The notes under the pieces were generated by a model, which had not been told where the DNA came from, did no database searches, and saw nothing but the letters and a program-made list of their open reading frames with translations. Made by a program: the position numbers and the translations under genes. From contig OX457034.1 in NCBI GenBank assembly GCA_949752745.1, positions 4,167,646 through 4,231,645 on the forward strand: a stretch of DNA of 64,000 nucleotides, written 5' to 3'. Below are positions 11,971 through 23,610 of the stretch, piece by piece. This DNA is from Protula sp. h YS-2021. Taxonomy: Eukaryota; Annelida; Polychaeta; Sabellida; Serpulidae. Position 1 is the first letter of the stretch, and every line of letters starts with the position of its first letter.

Positions 11971-12411
11971 ATGTCCCTGGACATTCTTTTTTTAACACTG
12001 CGTCCGCGGAGTGCATATATTCAACAGGTGTCTAATTTATCATTGCTTCAAAATGTATCAATTGTTGGTGACTTCAGCTATGACGTCTCAGAAAATTACA
12101 ACCACATGTTTGTGACATTTATGAAACAGTCTTTCCCCACAACAAATCAAATAGTTTCATCGCCAACAACAAATCATCACACCATGTTGGATCTTGCTTT
12201 TATTACATACAACAACGCAAGTCCAGAAATTATATGTTGTTTGGCCATATCATCACACTCTTGCTGTGATCATACCATATTCGTAACGTCAATGTTTTCA
12301 CTTAAACATTTCAGACTTATAATGCCAGATTTTAGTTTAGCCTTACCTATTGGACAGCGTCATTTCTCCCACATGTCAGTATTTTTTCTATATTTGCAAT
12401 CCGTGGAATAA
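11971..12411 (+). pseudogene. LINE endonuclease-domain fragment
   Basis: A 146-codon frame contains, in the right order, signatures of an apurinic-type endonuclease of a non-LTR retrotransposon: a VGDFSYDV core (Asp-Asn/Ser-type motif), a middle segment SSPTTNHHTMLDLAFIT, and a C-terminal CCDHTIFVT in place of the usual Ser-Asp-His. The catalytic motif appears altered and no reverse transcriptase follows, so this is a 5'-part remnant. The clade cannot be assigned from this much. Confidence 0.55.
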
Positions 12412-12704
12412 TTGAAGCGTACCGAACCGAACCGTGGGAATGGCGTATCGTCAAACCTCTAATATATATAATTGAAATATACGTTCAGATGCTGCGCGAG
12501 TAGTTATTGAATTAGCAACAAGAGGTACATTCTTTAGTCGCATTTAATATTACACGAACTAATTGGATACATATTTAAACTCTAGGAATAGTATATTGTC
12601 CAAATAACGGTTAGTGGCATTGCTGTTGCGCTGGCAGTTCTTAAAAGAAAAATTATGTGAATTTTGAGCGATATTAGGAGATAAATGGGAGTTCGCACTT
12701 TTGG
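12412..12704. other. No gene seen
   Basis: AT-rich spacer between the LINE fragment and the next repeat. Confidence 0.5.
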
Positions 12705-13600
12705 GAATTATATGTCTCCCTAAGGGAGACATATATAGCATTTGGTGTGTCCGTCCGTCTGTCCGCAGTGAGTTCTTATGAAATTAATGATTCGATTTTT
12801 CTCAAAACATACATACATATTGGGGTACATGTCTAGATGATGCCCGTGGTATTTTTTTTCGTTTCCTCAAAAATTCTATTTTTGGCCAATTTTTGAATAT
12901 ATGGGGGGGGGGGGGGGGTTCGTGCATTTTTTTCACTTTGGCAGGCTATATCTCCAAAACAGTTAGTTGGATTAGGCTGAAGCGTGGCAAGAACAACACA
13001 CATATAGTGCAAATGTTTACTGTGAAGTTTTACTTCATTTCAGCTGAAAATGTATGTTTTGGCGAATTTTTAAATTTTTGATTTTGAACTTTTTTGGCCA
13101 TATTTTTGCGATATCTCCGAAACGGTTTGTTGGATTAGGCTGAAACTTGGCAAGAAGAACTCAGAAAAAAGTGTAAATGTTTACTGCGACGTTTTTCTTC
13201 ATTTCCGTTAAAAATGAATTTTTGACGAATTTTTCAATTTTTGATTTGTAACCTTTTTGACAATATTGTTGCAATATCTCCGAGACAGTTTGTTGGATTA
13301 GGCTGAAACGTGGCAAGAATAACCCACATATAGTGCAAATGTTTACTGCGAAGTTTTTCTTCATTTCCGTTGAAAATGTATTTTTGGCGAATTTTTCCAT
13401 TTTTGATTTTTTAACTTTTTTGGCCATGATTGTCGCGATGTTTCCGAAACAGTTTTTGGATTAGGCTGAAACATGGCAAGAAGAACTCATATGTAGTGGA
13501 AATGTTTACTGCGAAGTTTTTCTTCATTTTCTGTAAAAATGTATTTTTGGCGATTTTTTTCCACGTGACTGATTGGGGGCGGGGGAGACATATCCGTTTT
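12705..13600 (+). repeat. Hairpin-led element with four 164-bp internal tandem units
   Basis: It begins with the hairpin TATGTCTCCC-TAAG-GGAGACATA, followed by GTCCGTCCGTCTGTCCG. Four units then recur with ATATCTCCGAAACAG, GTTGGATTAGGCTGAAAC and CAAATGTTTACTGCGAAG (about 12945, 13108, 13273 and 13437). It ends near 13590 with GGGGGAGACATATCC, echoing the start hairpin. The structure suggests a non-autonomous mobile element with internal satellite expansion. A G-run lies at 12903-12918. Confidence 0.7.
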
Positions 13601-13736
13601 TGTTTTAACAAAAACACTGGCCAATCTAGTTTCCGATGGGGATTATGCTTTGACCTCGACTTTTTTGGGGTGAAGTATAAATAAACGTTAAGAAAAAATT
13701 CCCATTTTCTTTGCATGCATGCTCTTCGAAATAGCC

Positions 13737-14740
13737 CAAGTATAAGTCAAATCATACTCTGGGCGTTCCCGATAAAACGTGCAAAATTTCGTTTCTTGAC
13801 TGCAAATAATAAACATGTGAAATGAAAGTAATAAGCCAAATCACACTCTGGGCGTTCGGAATAAAACGCGCAAAAATTCTGCGTTTCGAATACAAACTCA
13901 TCCATAAAAAATGAAAGAAGTGATGGAGATATTTCGCTTAGATGTCTAATCCTAGATGACTCTTGCGGTCTTCCTATGACAGCAAGAGTCATAGTTCCTA
14001 TAATATGAAATGTCATTCATGTCAATTTTCAAATCTTGGTGCACGACTGGGGCCAACTTTCGCTGAGGTTGAAAATAATGCGCCAGGGTACTTCTCAGTG
14101 TGCTTTTAAAGAAAAGGCCTGCCAGCTCGAACCTCGGTGTCCTTGAACGTGCGCCGAAAGATCCAGGGCCTCGAAAATTGAGATCAATGGCCATTTCTAT
14201 TGCAGGAACTGTGATCCTTTCTGTCCTAGGAAGATAGAAAGGGTCCGCTGGGACTATTAGATATCAAATGTTGTTTTTAACAACCCGTATGCTGTTTTAA
14301 AAATTAATTACATGTTTTAACAAATAGTGTTAAGTTTCAGTTTCTTTTATATTCTGAGTATTAGCTGTTTTAGCTATATTTCTAATATATATTTTTCTGT
14401 CATTTCGTTCATTTTTTATCCGGTTCCCTCGCAGTCGAAATTCAAAATTCTTGCGCGTTTTATTCGAAATACCCAAAGTGTGATTTGGCTTATGATAAAG
14501 AGACTTGACCCAAATGTCAGATTTTGTTTGCATCAAAAATCGTTTTTAACAACTCGTGTGCATTATTATTTTTTTTTTAAGTTAAAAAAATAGTTTAAGC
14601 TGCAATTGCTTCTAAGTGGGTCATATGTTCTGAATATGAACTATTTTCCGATGTTTCTTATGTCCTTATTTCATATCTTTACCTATTTGGTTTGCAGTTG
14701 AAACGCAGAATTCTTGCGCATTTTATTTGGAACATAAAAA
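13737..14740. repeat. Inverted repeat pair around a 0.5-kb spacer
   Basis: Two left copies (about 13737-13800 and 13830-13885) read AAATCACACTCTGGGCGTTC then AAAACGCGCAAAA. Two right copies in opposite orientation (about 14433-14500 and 14695-14740) read TTCTTGCGCGTTTTATTCG then AAAGTGTGATTTGGC. Doubled copies on both sides make this a possible foldback-type element. No coding sequence is evident between them. Confidence 0.6.
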
Positions 14741-15070
14741 AAAGTTAGTTAAATGTATGAATTTTTTAAAAATCATTTACGTGTTATTTTAAAGTGTTAC
14801 CTATCTGTAAATAGTCTTCTATGCTCCTCTCCCAAAGACCAGTGCACAAAAGTGTCTGCCTCATCCCTCTTTTGTTTTGTTTTGTCTTACTCACCTAAGA
14901 AAACAACAAAATCGTTTTGTTTGATTTGTGTGTCTATTTCTTTCTTTATTGTTTATTTATTTATTTTTGTTAGCAAGTTCTCCGGCATCCTGCATGGTTG
15001 TTTGAGAGTGTTGGGGAATTCCTTCTGGATAGTTGAAATGTATACTTCATATGTTTGCAGGAGCAAGGCT

Positions 15071-15910
15071 ATGGAATTCATACGCAAGATCTTCCGAAAT
15101 CAGAATTTCGCCAGGACAAATGGAGATAAACTTGCCAGCAGTGTTTTTCTCGTGGGCGGAATATTCGCGTTCTGGTATGAAACATGTCACGTCATGTCTA
15201 CGTACAAATTCTCCACCTCAGTACAGACGTTCCACTTCCTGGTGGCCGCCTGGTGCTTTGTAGGCGCTGTGACCAACTGGTACAAAATGATAAGTACTCG
15301 GGTGTTTCCATACTACGTCGAACTCGAAGCGAAAAAACAACAGGATTGGAAATACTGCGAGAGATGCTTCCTCTTCAGCCCGCCACGGGGACACCATTGT
15401 AAAATCTGCAACGTGTGTGTTCTCAAGCGTGACCACCATTGTTGGTTCGCAGGCTGCTGCGTCGGATTCAGAAACCAGCGCTTTTATTTAGTCATGCTTG
15501 TGTATATTTGGATCTCAGCTTTATATAGTAATACCTTCAATGTAGCGTTTGTTTATGACACAATGGATGGCTTCGGAATCGGAAGCCTCTTCAGTCTGGC
15601 CTTTCCGCATGGCGCCGCACTCATCGGATTAGTGTCCTTCTATCAGTTTTGTATTTGCGTCGTGTCATTCTTAGGATTTCTCTGTCTTGTTTTGTTTTCG
15701 TGGTTATTGCAAATTCAAATTTCGCAAATATACGCGGGTCAGACGAAATACGAGAAGAAACATAACCTAAGGGACTATGATCTCGGCTGGAGGAATAACA
15801 TCAGGGAGGTGTTAGGTCAGCGCCATGTTTTGACTATTTTCTCAGCATTTTTGCCATCACCACTGCCCAGTGATGGAGTGACATTTTCAAAGCAGGCCAA
15901 AGATCAGTGA
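15071..15910 (+). CDS. DHHC palmitoyltransferase, ZDHHC24-like
   Basis: Predicted 279-residue integral membrane protein S-acyltransferase that transfers palmitate to cysteines of target proteins, probably at Golgi or endoplasmic reticulum membranes. Two membrane segments (about 21-40 and 54-72) precede the cysteine-rich domain (about 93-135). Candidate zinc ligands are C96, C99, H109, C110, C113, C116, H123 and C130. The catalytic motif DHHC is at 121-124, followed by CW in place of the usual P-W context. Two more membrane segments follow (about 136-153 and 182-213), and the tail has SPLPSDGVTF, as in ZDHHC24-type enzymes. Length fits that family. The frame is open upstream to 14753 but that part looks non-coding. 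TTTGCAG at 15054-15060 may be a splice acceptor of a 5'-UTR intron, so ATG 15071 is preferred. The coding part has no intron, so an old retrocopy is possible, but no frame damage is seen. Confidence 0.85.
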   Translation: MEFIRKIFRNQNFARTNGDKLASSVFLVGGIFAFWYETCHVMSTYKFSTSVQTFHFLVAAWCFVGAVTNWYKMISTRVFPYYVELEAKKQQDWKYCERCFLFSPPRGHHCKICNVCVLKRDHHCWFAGCCVGFRNQRFYLVMLVYIWISALYSNTFNVAFVYDTMDGFGIGSLFSLAFPHGAALIGLVSFYQFCICVVSFLGFLCLVLFSWLLQIQISQIYAGQTKYEKKHNLRDYDLGWRNNIREVLGQRHVLTIFSAFLPSPLPSDGVTFSKQAKDQ

Positions 15911-16900
15911 AAATGTTAAGGTATGAAGAAGTTTACGTCTGACACAGTGTTCATTATAGAGGGTGTGTTTGGACAGAGTCTTGTAATTTTTAGCCCAGTC
16001 GACTATTGTCGCTGGGCTATGCTCATCACTTGTGGGAAATTTGTTGTCCGTTTTGTGTGTGTAAACAATTTTTTTTTTCAAAATGCTAACTCTTTCTACA
16101 TTTTTGGTCCGATTGTGTTGAAATGTGACAGAAATGTTCCCTTCAAGCTCCTGCCCCAGGTTTGTATTTTTTTTGTAGGCGATTGGACCAAAACTGGCCA
16201 ATATAGTGATTGTTAGACTGTACAAAAATTGCACCGCGCCCCTACTTCATCTTTCTTCCCCCGTCTCCTAACAACTTCGCCCGATAGGTCAAGCGATACG
16301 GCGTTTGACTGATGATCACGTGGTCGTGGGTCAAGCCTGTCTCAAGTTTTCAACAACTCCCTTTATCGGTTCTGGAGATTCGGGAGAAAAATTATGGGAA
16401 AATATCAATCACTGCAATCAAATAACATCAATCTACTCCTTCTTTTTCTTTTCTTTCTTCCCACCTTTCTCATTCTCAAGTAGGTCTTCATGATGAAGTT
16501 GCAGTATGTTTGTTCTCGGTTCGACAAAAACTGGCCAAATAAACGGAAAGCTTTAAAAGAAACGTGAACAATGCTGATTGCCTCACAGTTTCAGTCTGAT
16601 GACTTTTGATAGCAGTGTCGCACATGAGGTCTTCTATCAAATCTAAATGTTACCCAGATTCGTCGATTTCTCCTTTAAAACATTTTACTTGTTTGTTTTG
16701 TGGCTGATTGGGATAAGTGTCATAATGAGATTGTGGTGTGTAGAATGCAACAATTTTTTTAACAAATTTCTTTATTATTATCATTTTTTTCGTTGCTGCG
16801 GTAGTGTTGAATCAGTAGCATAACGAGATTGTGGTGTGTAACATGCAACGATTTTTTTTTCAATACATTCAGTGCTTGTCTTGAGCTCTGTCGAATTTTT
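15911..16900 (+). repeat. Hairpin-led dispersed repeat, copy 2, with tRNA-like block
   Basis: From 15988 the sequence TAGCCCAGTCGAC-TATT-GTCGCTGGGCTA forms the same leading hairpin as at 1300, with the same body phrase (CATTTTTGGTCCGATTGTGT). A tRNA-like block follows at about 16265-16345 (AGGTCAAGCG box-A-like, GTGGGTCAAGCC box-B-like). The remainder to 16900 contains two copies of GAGATTGTGGTGTGTA, which belong to a motif family described in the findings. The 3' UTR of the DHHC gene must lie within this stretch. One AATAAA is at about 16537. Confidence 0.55.
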
Positions 16901-16904
16901 AATT

Positions 16905-17720
16905 TTATTAGCCTAGCCGACTTTTGTCGCTTGGCTTTTCTCGTCGACTTTTAGGGTATCTGTTCTACATTATGGGTTGTGTGAGTAACAATTTTTCACG
17001 TATTTCTTTTGCACAGGTTACATTTCTCGTCCGATTGTTTTGAAATTTTGAGAGATTTTGCTTGGCTAATCCTCTGCACAGCTTGTTTTTTTCTTTCTTT
17101 TTTTTTTGCGATTTTTTTCAAAATTGGCCAAAATATTTGCCAAATTTGGGAGAACACATAAAATGCTACTCTTCTTCCAAATCCCACCTGATTACGTTGA
17201 AGTTCGACAGGAATGATGCTGCACAAGGTTTGTATTTTGCTGGGCGATTTGACCAAAATGGTCACGAAGTCAAACTGCAGAAAAATCACAGCGCTCCAGT
17301 ATGAGGCTTCTTCACCAGTCGTTATGGGTGAAGGCAGAAAAGCTCATTTGTTATTCTTTTTCTTCTTTTTTTTTCTTGGGGGGGGGGGGGATTTATTGAA
17401 TACAATATAAAAAATGCTACTTTTCTTACAAATTCGGTCCGATTGCGTTTCAATTTGGCAGAAATGTTTCCCTGATTCTGCATCGGGCTTCTATTTTGTT
17501 TGGCAATTTGACCAAAATTAGCTAATATATTGACCAAAAATTGTCAAATTGGAGAAGAATCATGTTGTCTCGTACTTGACGCTTCTGCACCACCGGCATG
17601 AACAAAAGTGCACAAAAACATCACACATCTAGTCTGATTACTAGTCATGAGGCCTTCTACTAAATGTAAATTTTGTCAAATTTGGCCGGTTTCTTTCACA
17701 TTTGTGATGTCTGCGTTTTT
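16905..17720 (+). repeat. Hairpin-led dispersed repeat, copy 3, with about 250-bp internal units
   Basis: It starts TTAGCCTAGCCGACTTTTGT. Three successive units contain a CCGATTGnGTTnAAATTT phrase followed by GGCnATTTGACCAAAAT (near 17030, 17180 and 17435). It is the same family as copies 1 and 2. A G-run lies at 17379-17390. Confidence 0.6.
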
Positions 17721-18425
17721 ATGGCTGGGCCCAATGTCCAAGGGCATTCTTGTTTATGTATTTATTTTGTTACTGCTTTTGAATCAGTGTCATGAGATTG
17801 TGGTGTGTAAAATGTAAAATATGCTTCAATTGTTGGTTGTAATTGTTTTAAATTCTTGAAATGATATCAAAGGGGCCGTGTCATTTAACAAATTACATAA
17901 CTAACCACCTGATATCAAAGGATCCTTGTTAAAGAATTTGGCTGACTTTGTTGATGGCCGATTTTTAATTTAACATTACTTCATTTTACACACCACATTT
18001 TCGCATAAATCCTGCACTGTAATAGCAGGAAAATACCATAAAAAATAAATTGTGTTGAATTAAATTCATTTTGTAATTTATTCCTATTATGATGCGTTTG
18101 CACATCAAATCATGGTGATCAATCCGCACGGATAGAGCTATTAATTCCTGATTAGTTTTTTATATATAACCTTATTAAATGGTGATTTACTGGGGTTGGA
18201 ATTATATCGCTTCTTCACTTACCGGAATGGTGGTCGGGAAGGGAATGTTAAGCGCGTTACTTGCAATCTAAAATGAACACTGCCATATAAAAAACACAAG
18301 ATCAAAATCAGGGTGAGTGCTGCTATATACATTAGTATTACCGTCCCGTGTGTGGATAATCAGCCCTGCTTAACAAACTTCCAACGACCTGTCGTGATGC
18401 ACTTCTTGTCCATTTGTATAATACA
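17721..18425. other. No gene seen
   Basis: AT-rich. It holds two copies of the TTTTACACACCACA motif in opposite orientation (about 17799 and 17982). Confidence 0.5.
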
Positions 18426-18429
18426 GAAC

Positions 18430-19745
18430 TTGTCCCGTACACATTTGTCCACTTTTGTCCCGTACACATTTGTTTACTTTGTCCCGTACACATTTGTCCA
18501 CTTTGTCCCGTACACAATTGTCCACTTTGTCCCGTACACATTTGTCCACTTTGTCCCCTGCTCATTTGTCCACTTTTGTCCCGTACACATTTGTCCACTT
18601 TGTCCCCTGCTCATTTGTCCACTTTTGTCCCTTGCACATTTGTCCACTTTGTCCCTTGCATATTTGTCCACTGTCCCGTACACATTTCTCCACTTTTCCC
18701 GTACACATTTGTCCACTTTGTCCCGTACACATTTGTCCACTTTGTCCCCTGCTCATTTGTCCACTTTTGTCCCGTACACATTTGCCCACTTTGTCCCCTG
18801 CTCATTTGTCCACTTTTGGCCCGTACACATTTGTCCACTTTGTCCCGTACACATTTGTCCACTTTGTCTCCTGCTCATTTGTCCACTTTTGTCCCGTACA
18901 CATTTGTCCACTTTGTCTCCTGCTCATTTGTCCACTTTTGTCCCTTGCACATTTGTCCACTGTCCCGTACACATTTGTTCACTTTCCCGAACACATTTGT
19001 CCACTTTGTCCCCTCCTCATTTGTTTACTTTTGTCCCGTACACATTTGTCTACTTTTCCCGTACACATTTGTCCACTTTGTCCCCTGCTCATTTGTCCAC
19101 TTTTGTCCCGTACACATTTGTCCACTTTGTCCCTTGCACATTTATCCATTTTGTCCCTTGCACATTTGTCCACTTTTCCCGTACACATTTGTCCACTTTG
19201 TCCCCTGCTCATTTGTCCACTTTTGTTCCGTACACATTTGTCCACTTTGTCCCGTACACATTTGTCCACTTTTCCCGTACACATTTGTCCACTTTGTCCC
19301 CTGCTCATTTGTCCACTTTTGTCCCGTACACATTTGTCCACTTTGTCTCGTACACATTTGTCCACTTTGTCCCTTGCACATTTGTCCACTTTTCCCGTAC
19401 ACATTTGTCCACTTTGTCCCTTGCACATTTGTCCCTTGCACATTTGTCCACTTTTCCCGTACACATTTGTCCACTTTGTCCCCTGCTCATTTGTCCACTT
19501 TTGTCCCGTACACATTTGTCCACTTTGTCCCGTACACAATTGTCCACTTTGTCCCTTGCACATTTGTCCACTTTTTCCCGTACACATTTGTCCACTTTGT
19601 CCCGTACACATTTGTCCACTTTTCCCGTACACATTTGTCCACTTTATCCCCTGCTCATTTGTCCACTTTTTTCCCGTACACATTTGTCCACTTTTGTCCC
19701 TTGCACATTTGTCCACTTTGTCTCGTATACATTTGTCCACCTTTG
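18430..19745. repeat. 24/25-bp minisatellite, about 55 copies
   Basis: The unit is TTTGTCCCGTACAC followed by ATTTGTCCAC. Three variants (CCGTACAC, CCCTGCTC and CCTTGCAC) alternate in irregular higher-order blocks, and 1-2 bp length changes in the T-run shift the frame between copies. All three plus-strand frames stay open for over 1.3 kb and the minus strand has several frames as well. That is expected from a stop-free unit and does not indicate a protein. Confidence 0.9.
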
Positions 19746-21895
19746 TCCAAATTGTACTTTAATTGGTTTGATTTTACTTGAGCACGAGGTTCACGTTGAG
19801 TCAAAACGTTAATCATATTTAGCGGCATGCCTTAAGTTGTCATGCAACAAGAATATGGTGGTGAAATTGCCACATTTATGTGAAAGTATGCGACAGGCCA
19901 TATTTTGTTGTTTGCTTTTGTAGTTGTTGAGTTAACAGTGATATGTAAGGAACACGTAAGAACTCGACACAAAACGAGAATTGTCACAAATCGACATAAA
20001 CCTTACAGTAGAAGTCACAAAACGGAAATTGTCACAACTCGGAGTCGACATAAACTGCACGGTAGAGGTCGTCCCCTTTTCTACACTGAACAATTCTGAG
20101 TTGTTCTTCGAAGTTTAGTTTCTGAAATTGATTGTGTGAGGAATCGAGCCATTGCACACCCGAGCTGTTGTAATTTCGAAAATATATATATTTATTAATG
20201 CGTTTTATAATTGCAATTAATAGATGAATGATTGTGGGATATGGTATTTGGGTCTATGGAAGTTATCAAAAATCACCGAAATTTAGTTTTGATTTGAATT
20301 GCTGTTATTAATCCCATGGCCAAAAAAAGACTGGCATTTAATCGTGAATAGCAGTGAAGAAGAAAAAATGCCCTGAAATTCTAAGTTTTGCATTTAGATT
20401 CCGTAAAATTGAATTTAGAGTGTCCTTAGTGCTTCGCGAATGCTGTAAAATCAGACTGAAGTTTCCAAATGGGCATGTTAAATTTTTAAGGGACTCTTGA
20501 TATAATGACAGTAGCTATAACGCGCCTATAACGCGTCTTTCTAAATGCTGTGTCGAGTGTCTCTGATGTCGATTGTGGTGTGTAAAAAAAGCTTGTATCG
20601 ATTTCTGCCGCCAACACGTGTATTTTTGTCACAATGTTCACAGCATGACAGTGTTTGTGCCGGGATTTCTGCCGAGTAAAAGTGACGCAGACAAATTAAC
20701 TTACTCTGTTTTGTTACATAGCAACTTCCTGTACGCAACACCAACATTTATCAGTTTTATCAGTGTTACGTTCGCTTATCCCTTCAGCGTTTCATGTGAC
20801 TATTACCAGCGAGGCTGTATACGCAGATAGAGAACCGTATCAGTGCACTGCTTGTTTCAGTGCTCTGATACGATAAGCAAGTTTGTTTTTCATTAAAAGA
20901 CTTTGTCAGATTTTGTGACATCTGATTTGTGGAATTTCAGTGATTCTGCTTTAAAAATCGCAGTCTTTTATCCTGATCTTGATATTTTGCATCTTGTAAA
21001 CAATGATGTTTTGTTTTGAAAAAAAAAACATACTTTTCATAAATGATTAACTTCGGTTGTTGTTGTTGTTGAAGTGTCGAATTGTGGTATGTTTATTCAG
21101 TTGGGATGTCAGGTAACTAGAGGTTCGATATATGCACGTAATTTGAATTTGGACTAGGAGGGTTTGTGGGGGGGGGGGGGGGGGGGGTCAACTCGAGCTA
21201 TCAGAGGTAACATAGCAGGCGAAAAGGCAGGCTATCAAGGTCAGTGTCTGTGGCCGTGTTCATAAAAGTTAACTGATTCCGTGAAGTGCTGCGTTGCCAA
21301 TCAAACATCCGAAAGTAAATGGATAAATTAACCCTGTTCATTAAACAAAAATCCACTTAAATTATTAGCGTGCTGCAGTTCGATCAACCGATTCGCGCTT
21401 CTAGGAGTAAGTAGTGTTAACTGCACAGTTAACTTTGTGGAGTAGTGTTGACTGCACAGTTAACTTTTGTGAATACGAGGATCTGACTGCTTAAGGACGT
21501 CACATATATGGAGGGCGGACTTCGGCGCTCGATGCCCCGTCGTTAGCGGCGTGTGTCGGTTTGTTTTTGAACGTTAACTGTATGTAATATGGCTGTAAGA
21601 AAGCAAGTAATCAAAGTACTTTGTTGTTAACAAGAACATCAAAGTACCGGTACTTTGTTGTTAATAAGTAACAAGTACATCAAAAACAAGCGATTTGTAA
21701 AAATTACGGAAGCTACTGTTATTTGTATACTATATCAGTTCTTTTTCTCTGCCAAGAAGTGTTTCAAAAAATGTTACGTCGTCAAATGGAAATGCTTTTA
21801 AGCGAAAGCCATGAATTTTGTCATAACGAGGCTCGTGAAGACTGTACCTATTCACCTTCTGTCTCTGTACAAAGTTACGGTACATCTCACAGTAC
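19746..21895. other. No gene recognised
   Basis: Mostly AT-rich sequence. Small features: two copies of GTGGTGTGTA/GTGGTATGT-type motif (about 20573 and 21085), a 25-bp G-run (about 21171-21187), and a palindrome GTTAACTGCACAGTTAAC at about 21416 that recurs with one change at about 21449. Frames at 20573-20830 and 21723-22041 match nothing known. Confidence 0.45.
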
Positions 21896-21899
21896 CGTG

Positions 21900-23610
21900 G
21901 CCATGTGTTAGGGTGAGTGAGCTGACCCACGTATTTTCCGCTGCTGGTGTCACGGGGGAGTGGTGGGCAGTGCACCTCAGTGAGTACCGTGGCTGTTATG
22001 ATGAGTGAGCTGACCCACGTCATTTCCGCTGCTGGTGTCACGGGGGAGTGGTGGGCAGTGCACCTCAGTGAGTACCGTGGCTGTTATGATGAGTGAGCTG
22101 ACCCACGTCATTTCCGCTGCTGGTGTCACGGGGGAGTGGTGGGCAGTGCACCTCAGTGAGTACCGTGGCTGTTATGATGAGTGAGCTGACCCACGTCATT
22201 TCCGCTGCTGGTGTCACGGGGGAGTGGTGGGCAGTGTACCTCAGTGAGTACCGTGGCTGTGTGTTAGGATGAGTGAGCTGGTCTGGCCCATTTCAGGTGC
22301 TGGTGTCACGGGGGAGTGGTGGGCAGTGTACCTCAGTGAGTACCGTGGCTGTGTGTTAGGATGAGTGAGCTGGTCTGGCCCATTTCAGGTGCTGGTGTCA
22401 CGGGGGAGTGGTGGGCAGTGCACCTCAGTGAGTACCGTGGCTGTGTGTTAGGATGAGTGAGCTGGTCTGGCCCATTTCAGGTGCTGGTGTCACGGGGGAG
22501 TGGTGGGCAGTGTACCTCAGTGAGTACCGTGGCTGTGTGTTAGGATGAGTGAGCTGGTCTGGCCCATTTCAGGTGCTGGTGTCACGGGGGAGTGGTGGGC
22601 AGTGCACCTCAGTGAGTACCGTGGCTGTGTGTTAGGATGAGTGAGCTGGTCTGGCCCATTTCAGGTGCTGGTGTCACGGGGGGAGTGGTGGGCAGTGCAC
22701 CTCAGTGAGTACCGTGACTGTGTGTTAGGATGAGTGAGCTGGTCTGGCCCATTTCAGGTGCTGGTGTCACGGGGGAGTGGTGGGCAGTGTACCTCAGTGA
22801 GTACCGTGGCTGTGTGTTAGGATGAGTGAGCTGGTCTGGCCCATTTCAGGTGCTGGTGTCACGGGGGAGTGGTGGGCAGTGCACCTCAGTGAGTACCGTG
22901 GCTGTGTGTTAGGATGAGTGAGCTGGTCTGGCCCATTTCAGGTGCTGGTGTCACGGGGGAGTGGTTGGCAGTGTACCTCAGTGAGTACCGTGGCTGTGTG
23001 TTAGGATGAGTGAGCTGGTCTGGCCCATTTCAGGTGCTGGTGTCACGGGGGAGTGGTGGGCAGTGCACCTCAGTGAGTACCGTGGCTGTGTGTTAGGATG
23101 AGTGAGCTGGTCTGGCCCATTTCAGGTGCTGGTGTCACGGGGGGAGTGGTGGGCAGTGCACCTCAGTGAGTACCGTGACTGTGTGTTAGGATGAGTGAGC
23201 TGGTCTGGCCCATTTCAGGTGCTGGTGCCACGGGGGAGTGGTGGGCAGTGCACCTCAGTGAGTACCGTGGCTGTGTGTTAGGATGAGTGAGCTGGTCTGG
23301 CCAATTTCAGGTGCTCGTGTCACGGGGGGAGTGGTGGGCAGTGCACCTCAGTGAGTACCGTGGCTGTTATGATGAGTGAGCTGACCCACGTCATTTCCAC
23401 TGCTGGTGTCACGGGGGAGTGGTGGGCAGTGCACCTCAGTGAGTACCGTGGCTGTGTGTTAGGATGAGTGAGCTGGTCTGGCCCATTTCAGGTGCTCGTG
23501 TCACGGGGGAGTGGTGGGCAGTGCACCTCAGTGAGTACCGTGGCTGTGTGTTAGGATGAGTGAGCTGGTCTGGCCCATTTCAGGTGCTTGTGTCACGGGG
23601 GAGTATGTTT
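21900..23610. repeat. 91-bp minisatellite, about 19 copies
   Basis: The common unit contains GAGTGAGCTGGTCTGGCCCA, TTTCAGGTGCTGGTGTCACG and ACCTCAGTGAGTACCGTGG. The first four units carry a variant core (GCTGACCCACGTCATTTCC) and that variant reappears once at about 23370, a sign of conversion between copies. Copies are otherwise nearly identical. Each common unit has an acceptor-like CCCATTTCAG and, 39 nt later, a donor-like GTGAGTACC. Confidence 0.9.

Noticed and set aside
18313..19812. 499-codon open frame and overlapping long frames on both strands
   Set aside because: All frames are open because the 24/25-bp unit has no stop. Unit length changes shift the frame between copies and there is no domain.
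21900..23610. CRISPR-like or other array with spacers
   Set aside because: The units are contiguous with no unique spacers and the genome is eukaryotic.
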